Below, piece by piece: positions 1 through 10,256 of a DNA stretch of 64,000 nucleotides. The DNA lies in assembly GCF_029867415.1 (NCBI RefSeq), contig NW_026705786.1, positions 310,001-374,000 on the forward strand. The letters are read 5' to 3'. Source of the stretch: Vicia villosa. Lineage: Eukaryota > Streptophyta > Magnoliopsida > Fabales > Fabaceae. The position numbers were made by a program, and so were the translations under genes. The notes under the pieces are model-generated. The model made no database searches. It worked only from the letters and a program-made list of their open reading frames with translations, and was not told where the DNA came from. Positions within the stretch are counted from its first letter, which is position 1. Every line of letters begins with the position of its first letter.

Positions 1-540
1 GGTCCGAACCCTTGACCAACAGGCTAAATTCTAGGAATTCGTTCATGTATAACATTAATCTTAATTTTTGAATCGATTCAAGAGCTAATCATCATATTTG
101 TGCCTCACTTCACTAGTTTTATTCTTATAGTGAAATTGCTCCCAGGACAAAAAAAATTTCCTAATGGTCATCATACTCTTACGAAATATGTAGTCATCAC
201 AATAAACTTTTCACTAGAATTTCAATAGAAAGTTCCATTTATGTTCCATAATTTAAAAATCAATTTAATTTTTTTTTTCTAAACTTTTTAAAGATATAAG
301 TTTTTTAATGTCATTTAATGGTTCACAATATTATTATATAGAAACATAAATCCTGAAAGGTGATTGCTTTGGCTGGAAGAAAAAGATTAGCTCTCTAAAA
401 TAAGAAAGTTTTAACACCAAGAATCATTGTTAGGTTTGTCAACTCAATTCTCCTTCCAAAGAGTTTCTGGAATTTTTAACTAGGCTATCTTTTGAATTCT
501 ATAATGTTATGACTACAATCTTAATTTTCCGTTGTTATTA
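1..540. other. AT-rich sequence with no recognisable gene
   Basis: No open frame of useful length and no motif that I recognise. It probably belongs to the same old copia element whose integrase remnant follows, because no boundary is visible between them, but nothing here proves that. Confidence 0.4.
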
Positions 541-936
541 TTGATGAAAAGCTAGTATGTGACATTGTTAATTTTTTATTTTTCTAAGCCTAACAAGTTA
601 TTTTTTACTCATAGTAATAGTAAAGCATTGAAGCTTAATGAATTAAAACATATAAATATTTGGGGTCCTATTGTTGTGAAATCTACTCATGATCATTCTT
701 ATTTTTGTGACCTCTGTTGATGATTATTTTAAATATACTTAGATTAATTTAATGAAACACCAAAGTGAAACTAGACAACATGCCATTAATTTTATAAAAT
801 AAATTGAGACATCACATAATTTCAATATCAAGACCATAAGAGATAATAATGGATTTGAATTCATTATGCCATTTTTCTATGCTTCTAAAGTATCTATGTT
901 GGAGTCTCCCAAAAAAATATATGGATTGAGAGGAAA
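541..936 (+). pseudogene. Degraded copia integrase, upstream piece (split by insertion)
   Basis: Remnant of a Ty1/copia integrase, the enzyme that joins retrotransposon cDNA to the chromosome. A WGPIVV block starts at 661, a VDDY block follows in another frame, then the NNGFEF region where the second catalytic aspartate is expected (the family has S-D-N-G; here the Asp is replaced by Asn). The piece ends in an ERKH-type block exactly at the CATCA duplication. Stops and frame changes (for example TGA TGA near 718 and TAG near 739) show it is dead. The frame continues on the far side of the minus-strand copia insertion at 6220, so both pieces were once one gene. The copia assignment is firm; the lineage is not known. 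Confidence 0.75.
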
Positions 937-941
937 CATCA
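937..941. other. Target-site duplication CATCA, left copy
   Basis: Direct 5-bp repeat matching 6220-6224, immediately outside the two LTRs of the minus-strand copia element. Confidence 0.9.
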
Positions 942-1207
942 TGTTAATGGTGACAATTGCATCCATGAACAAAGAAAAAAGCTGCAGCAATTAGGGAAAA
1001 AGAAGAAAGAAATAACAGAATCTGTTATGGATAAACTAAATTTTTTATGTTGAATTGTGTAGTTAAATGTGTCACTAATATATATACAAGATAGTCAACT
1101 AAACTCTAAGACTAGTACCAAGCTGATGTGGCACATATACAAAAATAATATGTTTGTACAAATATAAATACATACAAGTAGGAAAGCTAATGTACTATCT
1201 GCTAACA
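942..1207 (-). repeat. Copia 3' LTR
   Basis: 266 bp, starting TGTTAGCA and ending TTAACA in the element's sense. It pairs with 5957-6219. Its short length is typical of copia elements. Confidence 0.9.
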
Positions 1208-1222
1208 GCCCCCTTCAAGTTG
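1208..1222 (-). promoter_or_regulatory. Copia polypurine tract
   Basis: On the minus strand AACTTGAAGGGGGC lies directly before the 3' LTR, the position and composition expected for the plus-strand DNA primer. Confidence 0.8.
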
Positions 1223-2330
1223 GACTTTGGAGGCTATAAAGTCCCAACTTGGCTAGAGATCTCTTAAGAGCTAGAGAGTGCAGTGGTTTGGTCAACAAGT
1301 CAGCCAACTGATCATGAGTAAAAATGGGGAGAAGATGGATGAGTTTGGACTGAAGCCGTTCTCGAACTACATGACAATCCAACTCGATATGTTTACTGCG
1401 CTCATGAAAAGTAGGATTATGTGCCAAGTATATAGCGGATTTACTGTCACAGAAAATGGTAGCAGGTTGAGAGAATTCAACACATAGATCACGAAACAAA
1501 AACTGCAGCCATTGAATTTCACACGTGATAGAGATTAGAGCTCTATACTCAGCTTCAGTGGACGAACGAGATGCATTTTGTTGTTTCTTGGATTTCCAAC
1601 ACAATAATGAAGAACCTAGCATGACACAGTAACCCGTGATAGATTTTCTAGTATCTGGACAACGAGCCTAATCAGAATCAGCAAAGCCTAGTAGCATTAA
1701 GTCACTTGAGATAGAAAATAATATACCAGTAGCAGGGACAGATTTCAAATATCGTAACACCCGAGTTGCACCCTGAAAATGAGGTATGCGTGGCTGAGAC
1801 ATAAACTGGCTCAAATGTTGAACCACATAGGAAATATCAGGCCGGGAATTTGTCAAATAAATGAGCCTACCAATGAGCCTCCTATATGTGGAAGGGCCAT
1901 CCAAAAGAGCACCTTCATTAACAGACATCTTAACATTTGGATCAAAAGGGACATATGAAGGTTTAGCTGTTAATACTCCAGCATCTTGCAAGAGTTCAAG
2001 GGTGTATTTCCGTTGGTTTAAGAAGATGCCTTCTGTAGATCTAGCAACTTCAAAACCTAAAAAATACCTGAGCTGCCCAAGATCCTTAATTCTGAATTTA
2101 TGATTCAAAAAATCCTTGACATGTTTTATTTCAGCTAAAGAAGTGCCTGCTAGTACAACATCATCAACATAAACGAGAAGGGCAGTAAAATGAGAAGAAT
2201 CATGTTTAACATACAGGGAATAGTCAGCTAGGAACTGTTGATACCCGATGGAAATCAAAAGGTGGACAGTTTGGAATACCACTGTCGACTGGCTTGCTTT
2301 AAGCCATACAAGGATTTTTGTAATTTGCAA
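1215..2330 (-). pseudogene. Copia RT (palm/thumb) and RNase H remnant
   Basis: Second half of the reverse transcriptase followed by RNase H. The catalytic YVDD box is at 2160-2171, followed by LVYVDDVVLAG-like context and a KDLGQLRYFLG block. The RNase H part carries the SSTEAEYRAL motif (about 1530-1560) and a CDSKSAIYLA block typical of copia. An in-frame TAG at 1668-1670 stands where the family usually has Trp (TGG), so a G-to-A change is likely. This piece is in a different frame from the upstream RT fragment, showing a frameshift near 2255-2330. Enzyme identity is clear; the gene cannot be functional. Confidence 0.85.
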
Positions 2331-2995
2331 ACTTTAGATGAAGGATAACCAGATAATCTAGGTGGAAGAAACATGTAAACCTCTTCATTCAAGTCACCAT
2401 GCAAGAATGCATTATTATCATCGAGTTGTTCAAGATTCCATCCTTTGATAGCTGCAAGGGAAAGAAGAACTCTAACAGTAGTGTGTTTGGCAACATGAGA
2501 GAATGTGTCAAAATAGTTAATACCTTCCATTTAAGTATAACCTTTGGCTACTAATCTGGCTTTGTAGCGCTCAATACATCCATCTGCTCGATGTTTAACT
2601 TTATATACCCAACGACAACCAATTAGTACCTTACCAGAGGGAAGATCCGCCACAGTCCATGTATGATTCTCAGCAAGAGCCTTAAGCTCCATATCCATGG
2701 AATTAACCCAACATTCCTGTTTTATGGCTTGGTTATATGTCGTTGGTTCAAAGAGAGATGATACAGCACAGCAGAAATTCTTGTAGGCTGGAGAGCATTT
2801 TTCATATGAAATGACAGAGGAGAGGGGATATGCAGTTTGAGTAGAAGGAAGAGTAAGATCATATGGGTTCTTATGAGCAAGATAATAGTGGTAGTCATCT
2901 AAATAACTTGGGGGATTTGACACACGGGCAGACTGCCTAATAGGAGGGTTAGGAGGATTACTTGTAAGAATGGGATTAGCATTGGGAAGAGACAA
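2255..2995 (-). pseudogene. Copia RT N-terminal half remnant
   Basis: Carries the copia RT entry region (a WTVADLP block and a GCRWVYKVKH block) and the first catalytic Asp region ([13 protein letters not shown]), ending in [11 protein letters not shown]. An in-frame TAA at 2531-2533 interrupts the block at the position where relatives commonly have Gln before MEGI, which fits a CAA-to-TAA change. The frame is then lost near 2255 and resumes in another frame in the next RT piece. RT copies the element RNA into cDNA in the cytoplasmic particle. Confidence 0.85.
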
Positions 2996-3520
2996 GGAAT
3001 CATAGGATTATACAGGATTATTTAAATGAAAAGGACTATTTGTAGAGGGAGAGTTTAAGGGTGGAGTGGGAGAAATGCTTGGCTGTAATCTAGGAGGACT
3101 AGACGTACTTTGTGTCCTTGAAATGTCACTTTCAGAGTGAGCAGACATGGGATTAATAGACTGCTACTCTGAATTGTCATTATTAATGGGGGAAGGATTG
3201 TTATTGTCTGGTTGTTGTTGTATGTTAGAGGAAGAGGTTGTACTATCAAAAAGATTAAAGAGAGTAGTAGAACTGGAATATGAATGTGACACTTCATGAT
3301 CAACATATGCCGGAAAATGGTTGAAAGGAGAGCTAGGTGAGGGCTGATCAGAAGTTTGAGTGGAATCAAAGGGAAATATAGTTTCATAGAATGTCACATG
3401 CCTGGACACAAAAATATTATTATGGGACAGGTCATAAAAAATGTAACCTTTAGTTCCATCTTTAAAGCCTAAAAACACAGTATTTCTAGCTCTTTGGTCA
3501 AACTTGGTTTGAGATAGCAT
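2996..3520 (-). pseudogene. Copia integrase C-terminal and linker remnant
   Basis: The stretch TVFLGFKDGTKGYIFYDL followed by FVSRHVTFYE is the conserved copia integrase C-terminal block. After it comes a Ser/Pro/Asn-rich linker, as usual between integrase and RT. The frame breaks near 3160, where a stop (3164-3166) is followed by Pro/Ser-rich coding potential in another frame. Confidence 0.75.
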
Positions 3521-4291
3521 AGCTTAAGCAACCAAAAACTTTGAGATGAATTATGGTGGGTGGCTGGTTGTGTAAAACTTCATATGGACACTTAAGTTTG
3601 AGTAATGGAGTGGGTAATCTATTAATAAGATGGACAACATGTTGAATGCAAAAATTCCACAAGTTTAAAGGAATCTTGGAATGGAAATAAAGAGAACGAG
3701 CAATATTCAAAATATGCTGATGTTTTCGTTCCACCACCCCATTTTGTTGGGGTGTGTAAGCACAGGACTTTTGATGAATCACTCCTTTAGACAAAAAATA
3801 TTCAGACAATGAAAGGAACTCAGTTCCATTATATGACCTTAGGCATTTTAGAGTTGTGTTAAACTGGTTTTCAATGTAGGACAGAAATTGAATGATGCTC
3901 TGTTTAGTTTGATCTTTGGTTTTCAAGAAGATAACCCAGGTGTACCTACTATAGTCATCTACAAGGGTCAAAAAATATCTATGACCTATCATTTAAATTG
4001 TAGAAAAAGGACCCTATAAATCAGCATGCAACAATTCAAAAGGGGCTTTGGAATGAGTAGTACTATGAGGAAAAGACAACCTCTTTTGTTTACTAAATTG
4101 ACAGGAATCACATGGTAAACTGTTATTACAATTGGAAGGAATAAAAGGAAAAACTTTTGAAACATGCTGTTGTCCTATAGTAGAAATGTGCCCTAATCTT
4201 AAATGCCAAAGAAAGGAATTATCATGTATAGATGAATTACAAGCATGAGTTTGTTGTGATTGAACCCATAAAGTCCTCTATGTAGACTAGC
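3498..4291 (-). pseudogene. Copia integrase core, catalytic Asp lost
   Basis: Contains part of the HHCC region (CDSCQFSKQKR near 4085-4115), the VDDYSRYTWV block and QNGVVERKH, which are hallmarks of copia integrase. Two in-frame stops lie near 3990-4015; one (TAG before GPF) replaces the usual Trp. The second catalytic Asp of S-D-N-G is Tyr (SYNGTEF, near 3830), which alone should abolish strand transfer. The sequence was therefore dead for two independent reasons. Confidence 0.85.
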
Positions 4292-4909
4292 TCAACCAAT
4301 CATTTCCTTGTTATGATTCTGCAGGATTTTACATGAATTATCAGTAAAGTTCACACGACAGTCATTATTTTGAATAAGTTTGGTTATGGAAATTAGGTTG
4401 ACATGGAAGTTGGGAATGTATAGAACATTATGAAGAACTAAGGCAGAAGAAATGGAAACATTGCCAGAGATGGAGGCAGTAACATGAGATCCATTTGGCA
4501 AATTAACAAGAATAGGAATAATAGCTTTATAAGAAATAAAATTGGCTAAATCAAAAATGATGTGATCTGTAGCACCAGTGTCAAGAACCCATAGATGAGT
4601 GTTCTTACCATTATCCTGATTAGAGTGAGAGTTTGAGACAAAGGGGGAGGTGGAGATGGAGTTGGCGTTTGAGGTAGTGTTGGACTGTTGAATTAATGCC
4701 AAGATACTTTGATACTGCTCTTGAGTGAAGCCATTCATGGACTGAGTCGACTGCTGCCTGGGGGATACCTGACCTATTTCAACAGAAGCCACAGATTGAG
4801 ATTGATTATTCGTAGGAGATTTCCCTTTACTTTTAAAACCGGGTGGATAGTCATGTCTAAGAAAACACGTCTCAATTGTATGGTTGGTTCTACCATAATG
4901 AGTGCACAC
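4292..4909 (-). pseudogene. Copia gag zinc knuckle and protease
   Basis: The zinc knuckle (residues 2-15 of this stretch) reads C-x2-Y-x4-H-x4-C; the second Cys of the canonical CCHC knuckle is Tyr, so RNA-binding zinc coordination is impaired. The aspartic protease active site WVLDTGATDHI is at residues 107-117 with an intact D-T-G. The intervening region is rich in Ser, Asn and Gln. In the family, the protease cuts the Gag-Pol polyprotein inside particles. The stretch is in frame with the gag piece to its right, separated from it by a TGA at 5030. Confidence 0.8.
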
Positions 4910-5565
4910 TCTATTGTGACCCTTAGCTCCACCGTAATTGTTGCTCTTGCCTTTGGAGTAATTGTTGCCAGACTTGTTGGAGTTGTAACCTGAGGAAGCA
5001 TTGACATTAAGTGCTACAGATTCTTCAGTTCAAGCATTGTTGGAAATGTTAGATTGAGAACTATTGAGTTCTCTTTCTTGCTGAATAACAAGGGAAAATG
5101 TTTTGTCAATATCAGTTAATGGTTGCATCATCATTATTTGAGTCTTGGACTGATTGAACTTTTCATTAAATCCTTTCAAAAATCCGATGACATAATCATG
5201 TTCTCGGTATTTCCTTATAGACGCAATGACACCACAAGAGCACGGTATAACACACGAGCAAGCAGCAATTGGTCTATAGGCCTCAAGCTTATCCCACATA
5301 ACCTTCATCTTGGTGAAGTAATTAGAGACATCAAGAGATCCTTGGCGGAACTTATACGGATTTGCAGATTTCTCCACACACCAACGGCAGTTTCAATCCA
5401 TAGAACAGACCTTGCGATAGATTTTGAGATAGATCGATGAATACAAGATAGCACCATGGTGTTGCAACGAATCCAAGGCGCATACAGAATATCTGAAATC
5501 GGAGGCTTTGGAAGCGTACCATCAATGAATCGCTCATGGTTCTTTGAAATCAACGCAACGTGCAT
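4910..5565 (-). pseudogene. Copia gag capsid remnant
   Basis: Two overlapping frames together resemble copia Gag (UBN2/retrotran_gag-like): a W-x-L-x-I block in the first and the EYFTKMK-like block (SNYFTKMKVMWDKLEAYRP), then YVIGFLKGFNEKFNQSKTQI in the second. The frame shifts near 5305-5377, and an in-frame TGA at 5030-5032 separates it from the zinc knuckle. Gag would form the particle around the RNA. No reliable start codon survives. Confidence 0.7.
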
Positions 5566-5941
5566 TGATCAAACCCAAGTTTGGTAGTTCTTGTCATCAA
5601 GAAGAGGAGTAACAAGGACAAGTGAAGGATTTTCATTTGGATGCAGATAATAAGGGTTTGATGAATTGGTGGAGAAATCTGTGAAGCTCTAGAATGCCAT
5701 CAATGAAAGATAAACGAACAAGATAGCATAGAAGCAAATTCGATACGCAGAGAGAAAGGGAAACAAGGTGCAAGACTCTAAAAGAAAGAACAGTTTGCAA
5801 GATTTGGGAATGGAAGAGATGTGCGATTCGAATTTACCAAAAGGAAGATTAATCGATCAAAGACGAAGCTGGCGAATTCGATCAAGAAGAGAATCTAGGA
5901 GAGAAAACGGATCGGAGAAGAAGATGGCTACTAAAGCTTTT
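5566..5941 (-). other. Copia 5' leader
   Basis: Untranslated region between primer site and gag. Nothing else was recognised; small frames here on the plus strand have no family features. Confidence 0.6.
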
Positions 5942-5956
5942 GAAGCTCTGATACCA
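5942..5956 (-). promoter_or_regulatory. Copia primer binding site (tRNA-iMet type)
   Basis: Minus strand reads TGGTATCAGAGCTTC directly inside the 5' LTR. TGGTATCAGAGC is complementary to the 3' end of plant initiator tRNA-Met, the usual primer of copia elements. Confidence 0.9.
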
Positions 5957-6219
5957 TATTAATGGTGACAGTTGCATCCATGAACAAAGAAGAAAGCTGC
6001 AGCAATTAGCGAAGAAGAAAGAAATAACATAATTTGTTATGGATAAGCTAAACTTCCTCTATTGAATTGTGTAGTTACATGTGTCACTAATATATATACA
6101 AGATAGTCAACTAAACTCTAAGACTAGTACCAAGCTGATGTGGCACATATACAAGAATAATATGTATGTACAAATATAAATACATACAAGTAGGAAAGCT
6201 AATGTAGTATGTGCTAACA
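5957..6219 (-). repeat. Copia 5' LTR
   Basis: 263 bp, partner of 942-1207. Its terminal CA has decayed to TA at the primer-site side. Confidence 0.9.
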
Positions 6220-6224
6220 CATCA
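6220..6224. other. Target-site duplication CATCA, right copy
   Basis: Direct repeat of 937-941. Confidence 0.9.
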
Positions 6225-6774
6225 ACATATTTTGAATGTAAAAAGGACTTTACTTTTCCAATCTAGATTGTCAAAACATTTTTGGTCATATGTTGTAAGT
6301 CATGCTATTTTTATTATAAATAGGATACCTCGTCTTGTTCTTCGAAACAAATCTACATGTTCTCTTTTTGATGATACATTGCCAGATTTACATCTTTCAA
6401 CAATTTTTAGCTCATTGGTTTTTCATCCATTTTACAATCACATAGAACCAAACTTGATTATAGAAATAAAAAAAAAAGTATTTTTAGCCAACACAGCCAG
6501 GGTAAAAGGTGGTGTCTTACTTGATATAAATAACAAAGAGATTTTGATTTCTAAAAATATAAACCATTGTGAATATATTTTTCCTTACCACCAAAATTCA
6601 TCCAAAAACTTATGGGATTACAATTCCTATATTCCCACATATGCGCTAGCTACTATCACTAAGAACAATTCCTTTCATACAAACTATTTAGCAACATGTA
6701 AAATATGTAACACATTTGGTCATTATACTAATTCATATATGTGTTTAAGGGTTATGATTTTAAGGTCTGAATAG
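6220..6774 (+). pseudogene. Degraded copia integrase, downstream piece
   Basis: Continuation of the plus-strand integrase at 541-936. It opens with an HILNV-type block, then FWSYVVSHAIFIINRIPR, the conserved region after the catalytic Glu in copia integrases, and runs in one frame for about 180 codons to a stop at 6772-6774. The second half (HCEYIFPYHQ block) matches the position of the integrase C-terminal block. No RT follows, so the older element is truncated here or has decayed beyond recognition. Confidence 0.75.
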
Positions 6775-8160
6775 AAGACGTACACTTATGTTTGATGACA
6801 AAATCAAAGCACCCTTGAAAATAGATAGAGATCCTTTCCATGTGGTCGAACATTATGCAGAACTTAAAATGAAAAATTGGGTAAAAGAAGTTGTGCTCGT
6901 TTGAAAAAAAAGTATTTAAATTCTAAAAGAAATGTTTGAGCAAAAGACCTCAAACAAATTTTATCATAAGAATGAAGAGCTGTTATTTGATTTTTTGCAA
7001 AATAAGTGAAACTCTAGAAGGGGGTCATAATTCCAAAAGGAGTTATTTTCCTGCTAAGAATACAAGAACTTGCCTACTTCCAAGAGATAAAAATAGTCAA
7101 AACTACAGTGATTCCAAAAACAAGAAGGGGATGAATTATGGTGTTAAAAATTCATGATTAGATCAAATATTTTATTACTTAAAAATAAAATTGTGTTAGT
7201 ATCTACAAAATTAAAGAGAAAAGCAATAAAAAGAAAATAAAACAGTAAAATAAATAACATAATTTAAAGAGATATGGGTTAGATAGATGACACTAAAAAA
7301 TTATCTAGGTTTGGCCGAATGTTGGCCTAGTCCAGTCCCTATGACATCTTCTTGAGATTCCACTATAATATTAAGTTTTTACAAACTATTCCTACGAACC
7401 CTTGATACAATATAATCGAGAGATTTTGCACTAGTTTATCCCCCTAACCAAAGGAGATATTTTCCACAGAATGAACTTATGAATTGAGTAGAGATTTCAT
7501 CGACTAATTTCAATAATCAAATAGAATTTTTGCAGGCTGAGTTCTATAACCAAACAAAGATTTTTCCATGGTTGATCTCAATAACCAAACTCAATTCTTC
7601 AAGAATATCACACCCTTGAAATTAAAATAATGGCTCAACATCATTACAACTCTTTTCTCACAAGTAATTTTCACTCACAAGGCACTAAGGCGACTTTGGT
7701 GCAAGAATATATTTAAAGAGAGAGAAGAGAGAGATAAGTTGTAAAGAATTGGGAAAATTTTGAATTCTGGTGTGAAATGAAGTAAGGAGAAACTTCTTTT
7801 ATACAAGAAAAAATTTGGCTCAAAATGGAAACAATCAATGAACCGAATTAATGGCCTAATCAATTAGGTGTTTCAACAAATCAATTATTACGACCCAAAA
7901 AGAAAGGTTTTGATATAGAGTTGTTACCAATCATTAAAAGACTATCATAATTGATTATATACTCGCTTATGCCAATAATCTTATCGATTAGATAGTTACA
8001 AAAAGTCTTATAATCAAATAGACTGTCCCCTCATTAACTAGTTAGGCCTTAACACATTTTTAGGTGATTTTGTTGAGTAAAGAGAGACTTTAAAGTATTT
8101 TAATTTTGTGTGTGAGTTGTCTTATTATCTTGGGAGTTATTCTCATTCTTTCACAAAACT
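6775..8160. other. AT-rich intergenic or decayed repeat DNA
   Basis: No supported gene. Short plus-strand frames at 6778-7157 have no recognised motif. A few purine-rich runs (for example near 7015) resemble retroelement tracts, but no LTR pair was found around them. Confidence 0.4.
7502..7603. repeat. Three degenerate copies of a ~34-bp unit
   Basis: Three consecutive stretches share a CAATAATCAAA / TATAACCAAAC / CAATAACCAAAC core followed by a T-rich segment. Similarity is loose. Confidence 0.45.
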
Positions 8161-8683
8161 CTGCTTGTAACACCCCATTTCTTGATTTACTAAAATTATT
8201 TGATTTATTATAAATTTGGTGTGTTTATTTAATTATTGAGTAATATTAATTAATTAAATATGGGTGATAGGAGTGTGTGACCCTATAGTGGGAGTGTGGA
8301 GAGTAATTAGAGGGGGGAGAGGTTGATTAAAATACTAAAGTTTATTTTAAGAGTTAAATATACAAACCCTCCGATAATAGTAGCGAGCTTCGGTTTAAGC
8401 CCCTGTAAAAAAAAATTAAAAACCCCTCGTAATTTCCAGATTCCGTCAATTAAGCCCCCCATTGCCAGATTGCATCAAAGATTGCATCAAAGATTTTTTA
8501 TTTAGTTATTGGGTTATTGCCATTTTTGCCCATGCCATATAGGCGACTTTTGGTTTACCCTCGTAAAAATTTTTTTGGTAAAACTAACCTTGCCAAATGA
8601 AGATTCAGTGGCTATGTGGTGCGTTGACTAGATAAATTTTTTATTTTTTATTAATTCCAAAAATGCTAATGTGTGTTTCTTAT
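8161..8683. other. Possible LTR or MITE fragments, no gene
   Basis: TGTAACACCCCATTTC at about 8167 looks like the 5' edge of a plant Ty3/gypsy LTR, and the C-rich segment at 8340-8470 (AAACCCTCCGATAATAG, then AAGCCCC runs) resembles ends of common legume MITE-like repeats. No matching partner end was found, so neither can be called. Confidence 0.3.
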
Positions 8684-9000
8684 TATTTTTTAAATTATTT
8701 TAAATGCCACATTGGTATTTTATTTATTATTTTTTAAATTATTTTAAATGCCACATTGGTATTTTATTTATTATTTTTTAAATTATTTTAAATGCCACAT
8801 TGGTATTTTATTTATTATTTTTTAAATTATTTTAAATGCCACATTGGTATTTTATTTATTATTTTTATAATTATTTTAAATGCCACATTGGTATTTTATT
8901 ATTATTTTTATAATTATTTTAAATGCCACATTGGAATTTTATTATTATTTTTATAATTATTTTAAATGCCACATTGGAATTTTATTATTATTATTTATTT
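8684..9000. repeat. Tandem array, 44/43-bp unit, seven copies
   Basis: The core TGCCACATTGG recurs at 8705, 8749, 8793, 8837, 8881, 8924 and 8967. The first four steps are 44 bp and the last two 43 bp. The left copies share GGTATTTT and the right two share GGAATTTT, so the array grew from at least two variants. The rest of the unit is nearly pure A/T. Confidence 0.9.
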
Positions 9001-9004
9001 TTTA

Positions 9005-9105
9005 ATTTTTTTTAATTACATATTATAATTTCTTACAATTAAGATTTTTTAAATTTTTTTTAATTACATATTATAATTTCTTACAATTAAGATTTTTTAT
9101 TTTAA
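9005..9105. repeat. Two copies of a 48-bp AT-rich unit
   Basis: AATTACATATTATAATTTC followed by TTACAATTAAG occurs at 9014 and again at 9062 with near-perfect identity. Confidence 0.85.
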
Positions 9106-9434
9106 AGTATCAAAATATTTCGTTAAACCTTTCAGACCAAATTGTCTTACATAGCAGCCCAACAAATTAACATTTAACTATTCTTTTTTAAAAAAACTTT
9201 ATAAACACTTCCACTTCTTATAAACATTTCGATGTGGGACTTTCTATATATTCTAGATTATATTTCATCCCTTTCCAATGTATTGATGTTATTTAGCTGG
9301 CATTGGTTCAACTTGTCAAACTCGGAGCGAGTTGCGAAACATGCACTTGCAAAGAGTAGTAAGAAAAGTGAAAGCAAAGATAGAAAAGGTTTGGACATTA
9401 TGACTGTTATCATAAAATACTAATGAGAGAATGA
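9106..9434. other. Downstream flank of NAC exon
   Basis: No gene recognised. A plus-strand frame at 9232-9423 (63 codons) has no known motif. The region would be the 3' side of the NAC fragment and might hold its 3' untranslated sequence. Confidence 0.4.
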
Positions 9435-9860
9435 TTAGTGAAATGGTAAGTTGAAGAAGTTTTCGTGAGCATCTATTAATCCACTTCCATTGTTGTTGTT
9501 GTTAAAGTTGTTGTTGAGACCGGAGACAACATTTGATGTTGTACATGATGTGGAGAAACATGACACGTGCTCCTTAAGATCAGTGTTGTTGGAGATGTTG
9601 TTGTAAGAACAAATTTGACGGTCGTTGAATGCAGTGGTGCTAGCGGCAACGTTGCTGAAGTATGGAGATGAATCAAGTAAAGGCGGAAGATAAACTGGGG
9701 AAGGTGAACTTGGTTCAGCGTAAAGACTCATATTGTTGTTACTTGCATAAGTTGTTGAGGCAATTTTAGTCTTCTCTGAACCACTTGTGGTGGCTGTCAC
9801 GATGGTGCTTCCGTTTTCGGTGTTGATCTTTTGAAACACACGTGATATCACCCATTCATC
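9435..9860 (-). CDS. NAC transcription factor, last exon only
   Basis: Encodes DEWVISRVFQK, the closing segment of the NAC DNA-binding domain (subdomain E), followed by a roughly 130-residue Ser/Thr/Asn-rich tail with Asn runs and the C-terminus FFNLPFH before a stop. NAC proteins are plant-specific nuclear regulators. In the CUC/NAC100-like subgroup the last intron usually lies just before this N/D-EWV segment. Here ATGAAG precedes GATGAATGGG, so AG at 9861-9862 is a good splice acceptor and the exon should start at 9860; the ATG at 9864-9866 is probably chance. Exons 1-2, with the start of the NAC domain, should lie at higher coordinates but are not found before the Athila fragment at 10257 or anywhere else in the window. 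It is either a gene split by insertions into intron 2 or an orphan fragment. Confidence 0.7.
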   Translation of the reverse strand, partial: DEWVISRVFQKINTENGSTIVTATTSGSEKTKIASTTYASNNNMSLYAEPSSPSPVYLPPLLDSSPYFSNVAASTTAFNDRQICSYNNISNNTDLKEHVSCFSTSCTTSNVVSGLNNNFNNNNNGSGLIDAHENFFNLPFH

Positions 9861-9866
9861 CTTCAT

Positions 9867-10256
9867 GAATTAAAATATATAGAAAAAATCCTTACAAAAT
9901 TAGATAGTAAGAAAAAAAATAGGATCTTATTATTAAATAATGTAACTGTTTTAAAGTGAGATTTTTGTTGAAAAATATGAACATGGAAAAAAATATTGTT
10001 GGTAGTAAATGATGATGATAAGCTCTATGCAAAGTGAAACTGTGATGAAAATGGCAGCGATACATAGTACTGTATCTACTGCACTGATTTTAATTTTTGG
10101 ATTATAATGAACAACTTGAAATAATATATGGTTTCACTACCATTTTCAAACTGAGGAAGAATGCCATTATACAGCCATTTTCTAATGCACTGCCATTTTG
10201 ATCTTTCTACTGCTCTGCCATTTTCACAGCCATTATATAATGAATATATGCGAGTA
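9867..10256. other. AT-rich spacer, possibly NAC intron sequence
   Basis: No coding features. At 10137-10245 the motif GCCATTTT or GCCATTATA recurs irregularly five or six times. If the NAC exon belonged to a real gene, this would be its last intron. Confidence 0.35.

Larger units (their letters stand above)
942..6219 (-). mobile_element. Ty1/copia LTR retrotransposon, complete but broken
   Basis: A 5.28-kb element bounded by LTRs (942-1207 and 5957-6219) and by CATCA duplications. On the minus strand the order is gag, protease, integrase, RT, RNase H, which is the copia order. The primer site matches the plant initiator tRNA-Met type and a purine tract precedes the 3' LTR. The LTRs differ at about 17 positions plus a 3-bp gap in 263 bp (counted by eye, near 6%), so it is older than the Ogre insertions further right. 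All coding parts carry frameshifts or stops, and the integrase has lost a catalytic Asp. It sits in opposite orientation within the integrase of an older copia element. Confidence 0.92.

Noticed and set aside
6936..7157. Possible gene downstream of the copia integrase piece
   Set aside because: 73 codons, very rich in Lys/Ser/Asn, with no recognised block; most likely decayed element or chance.
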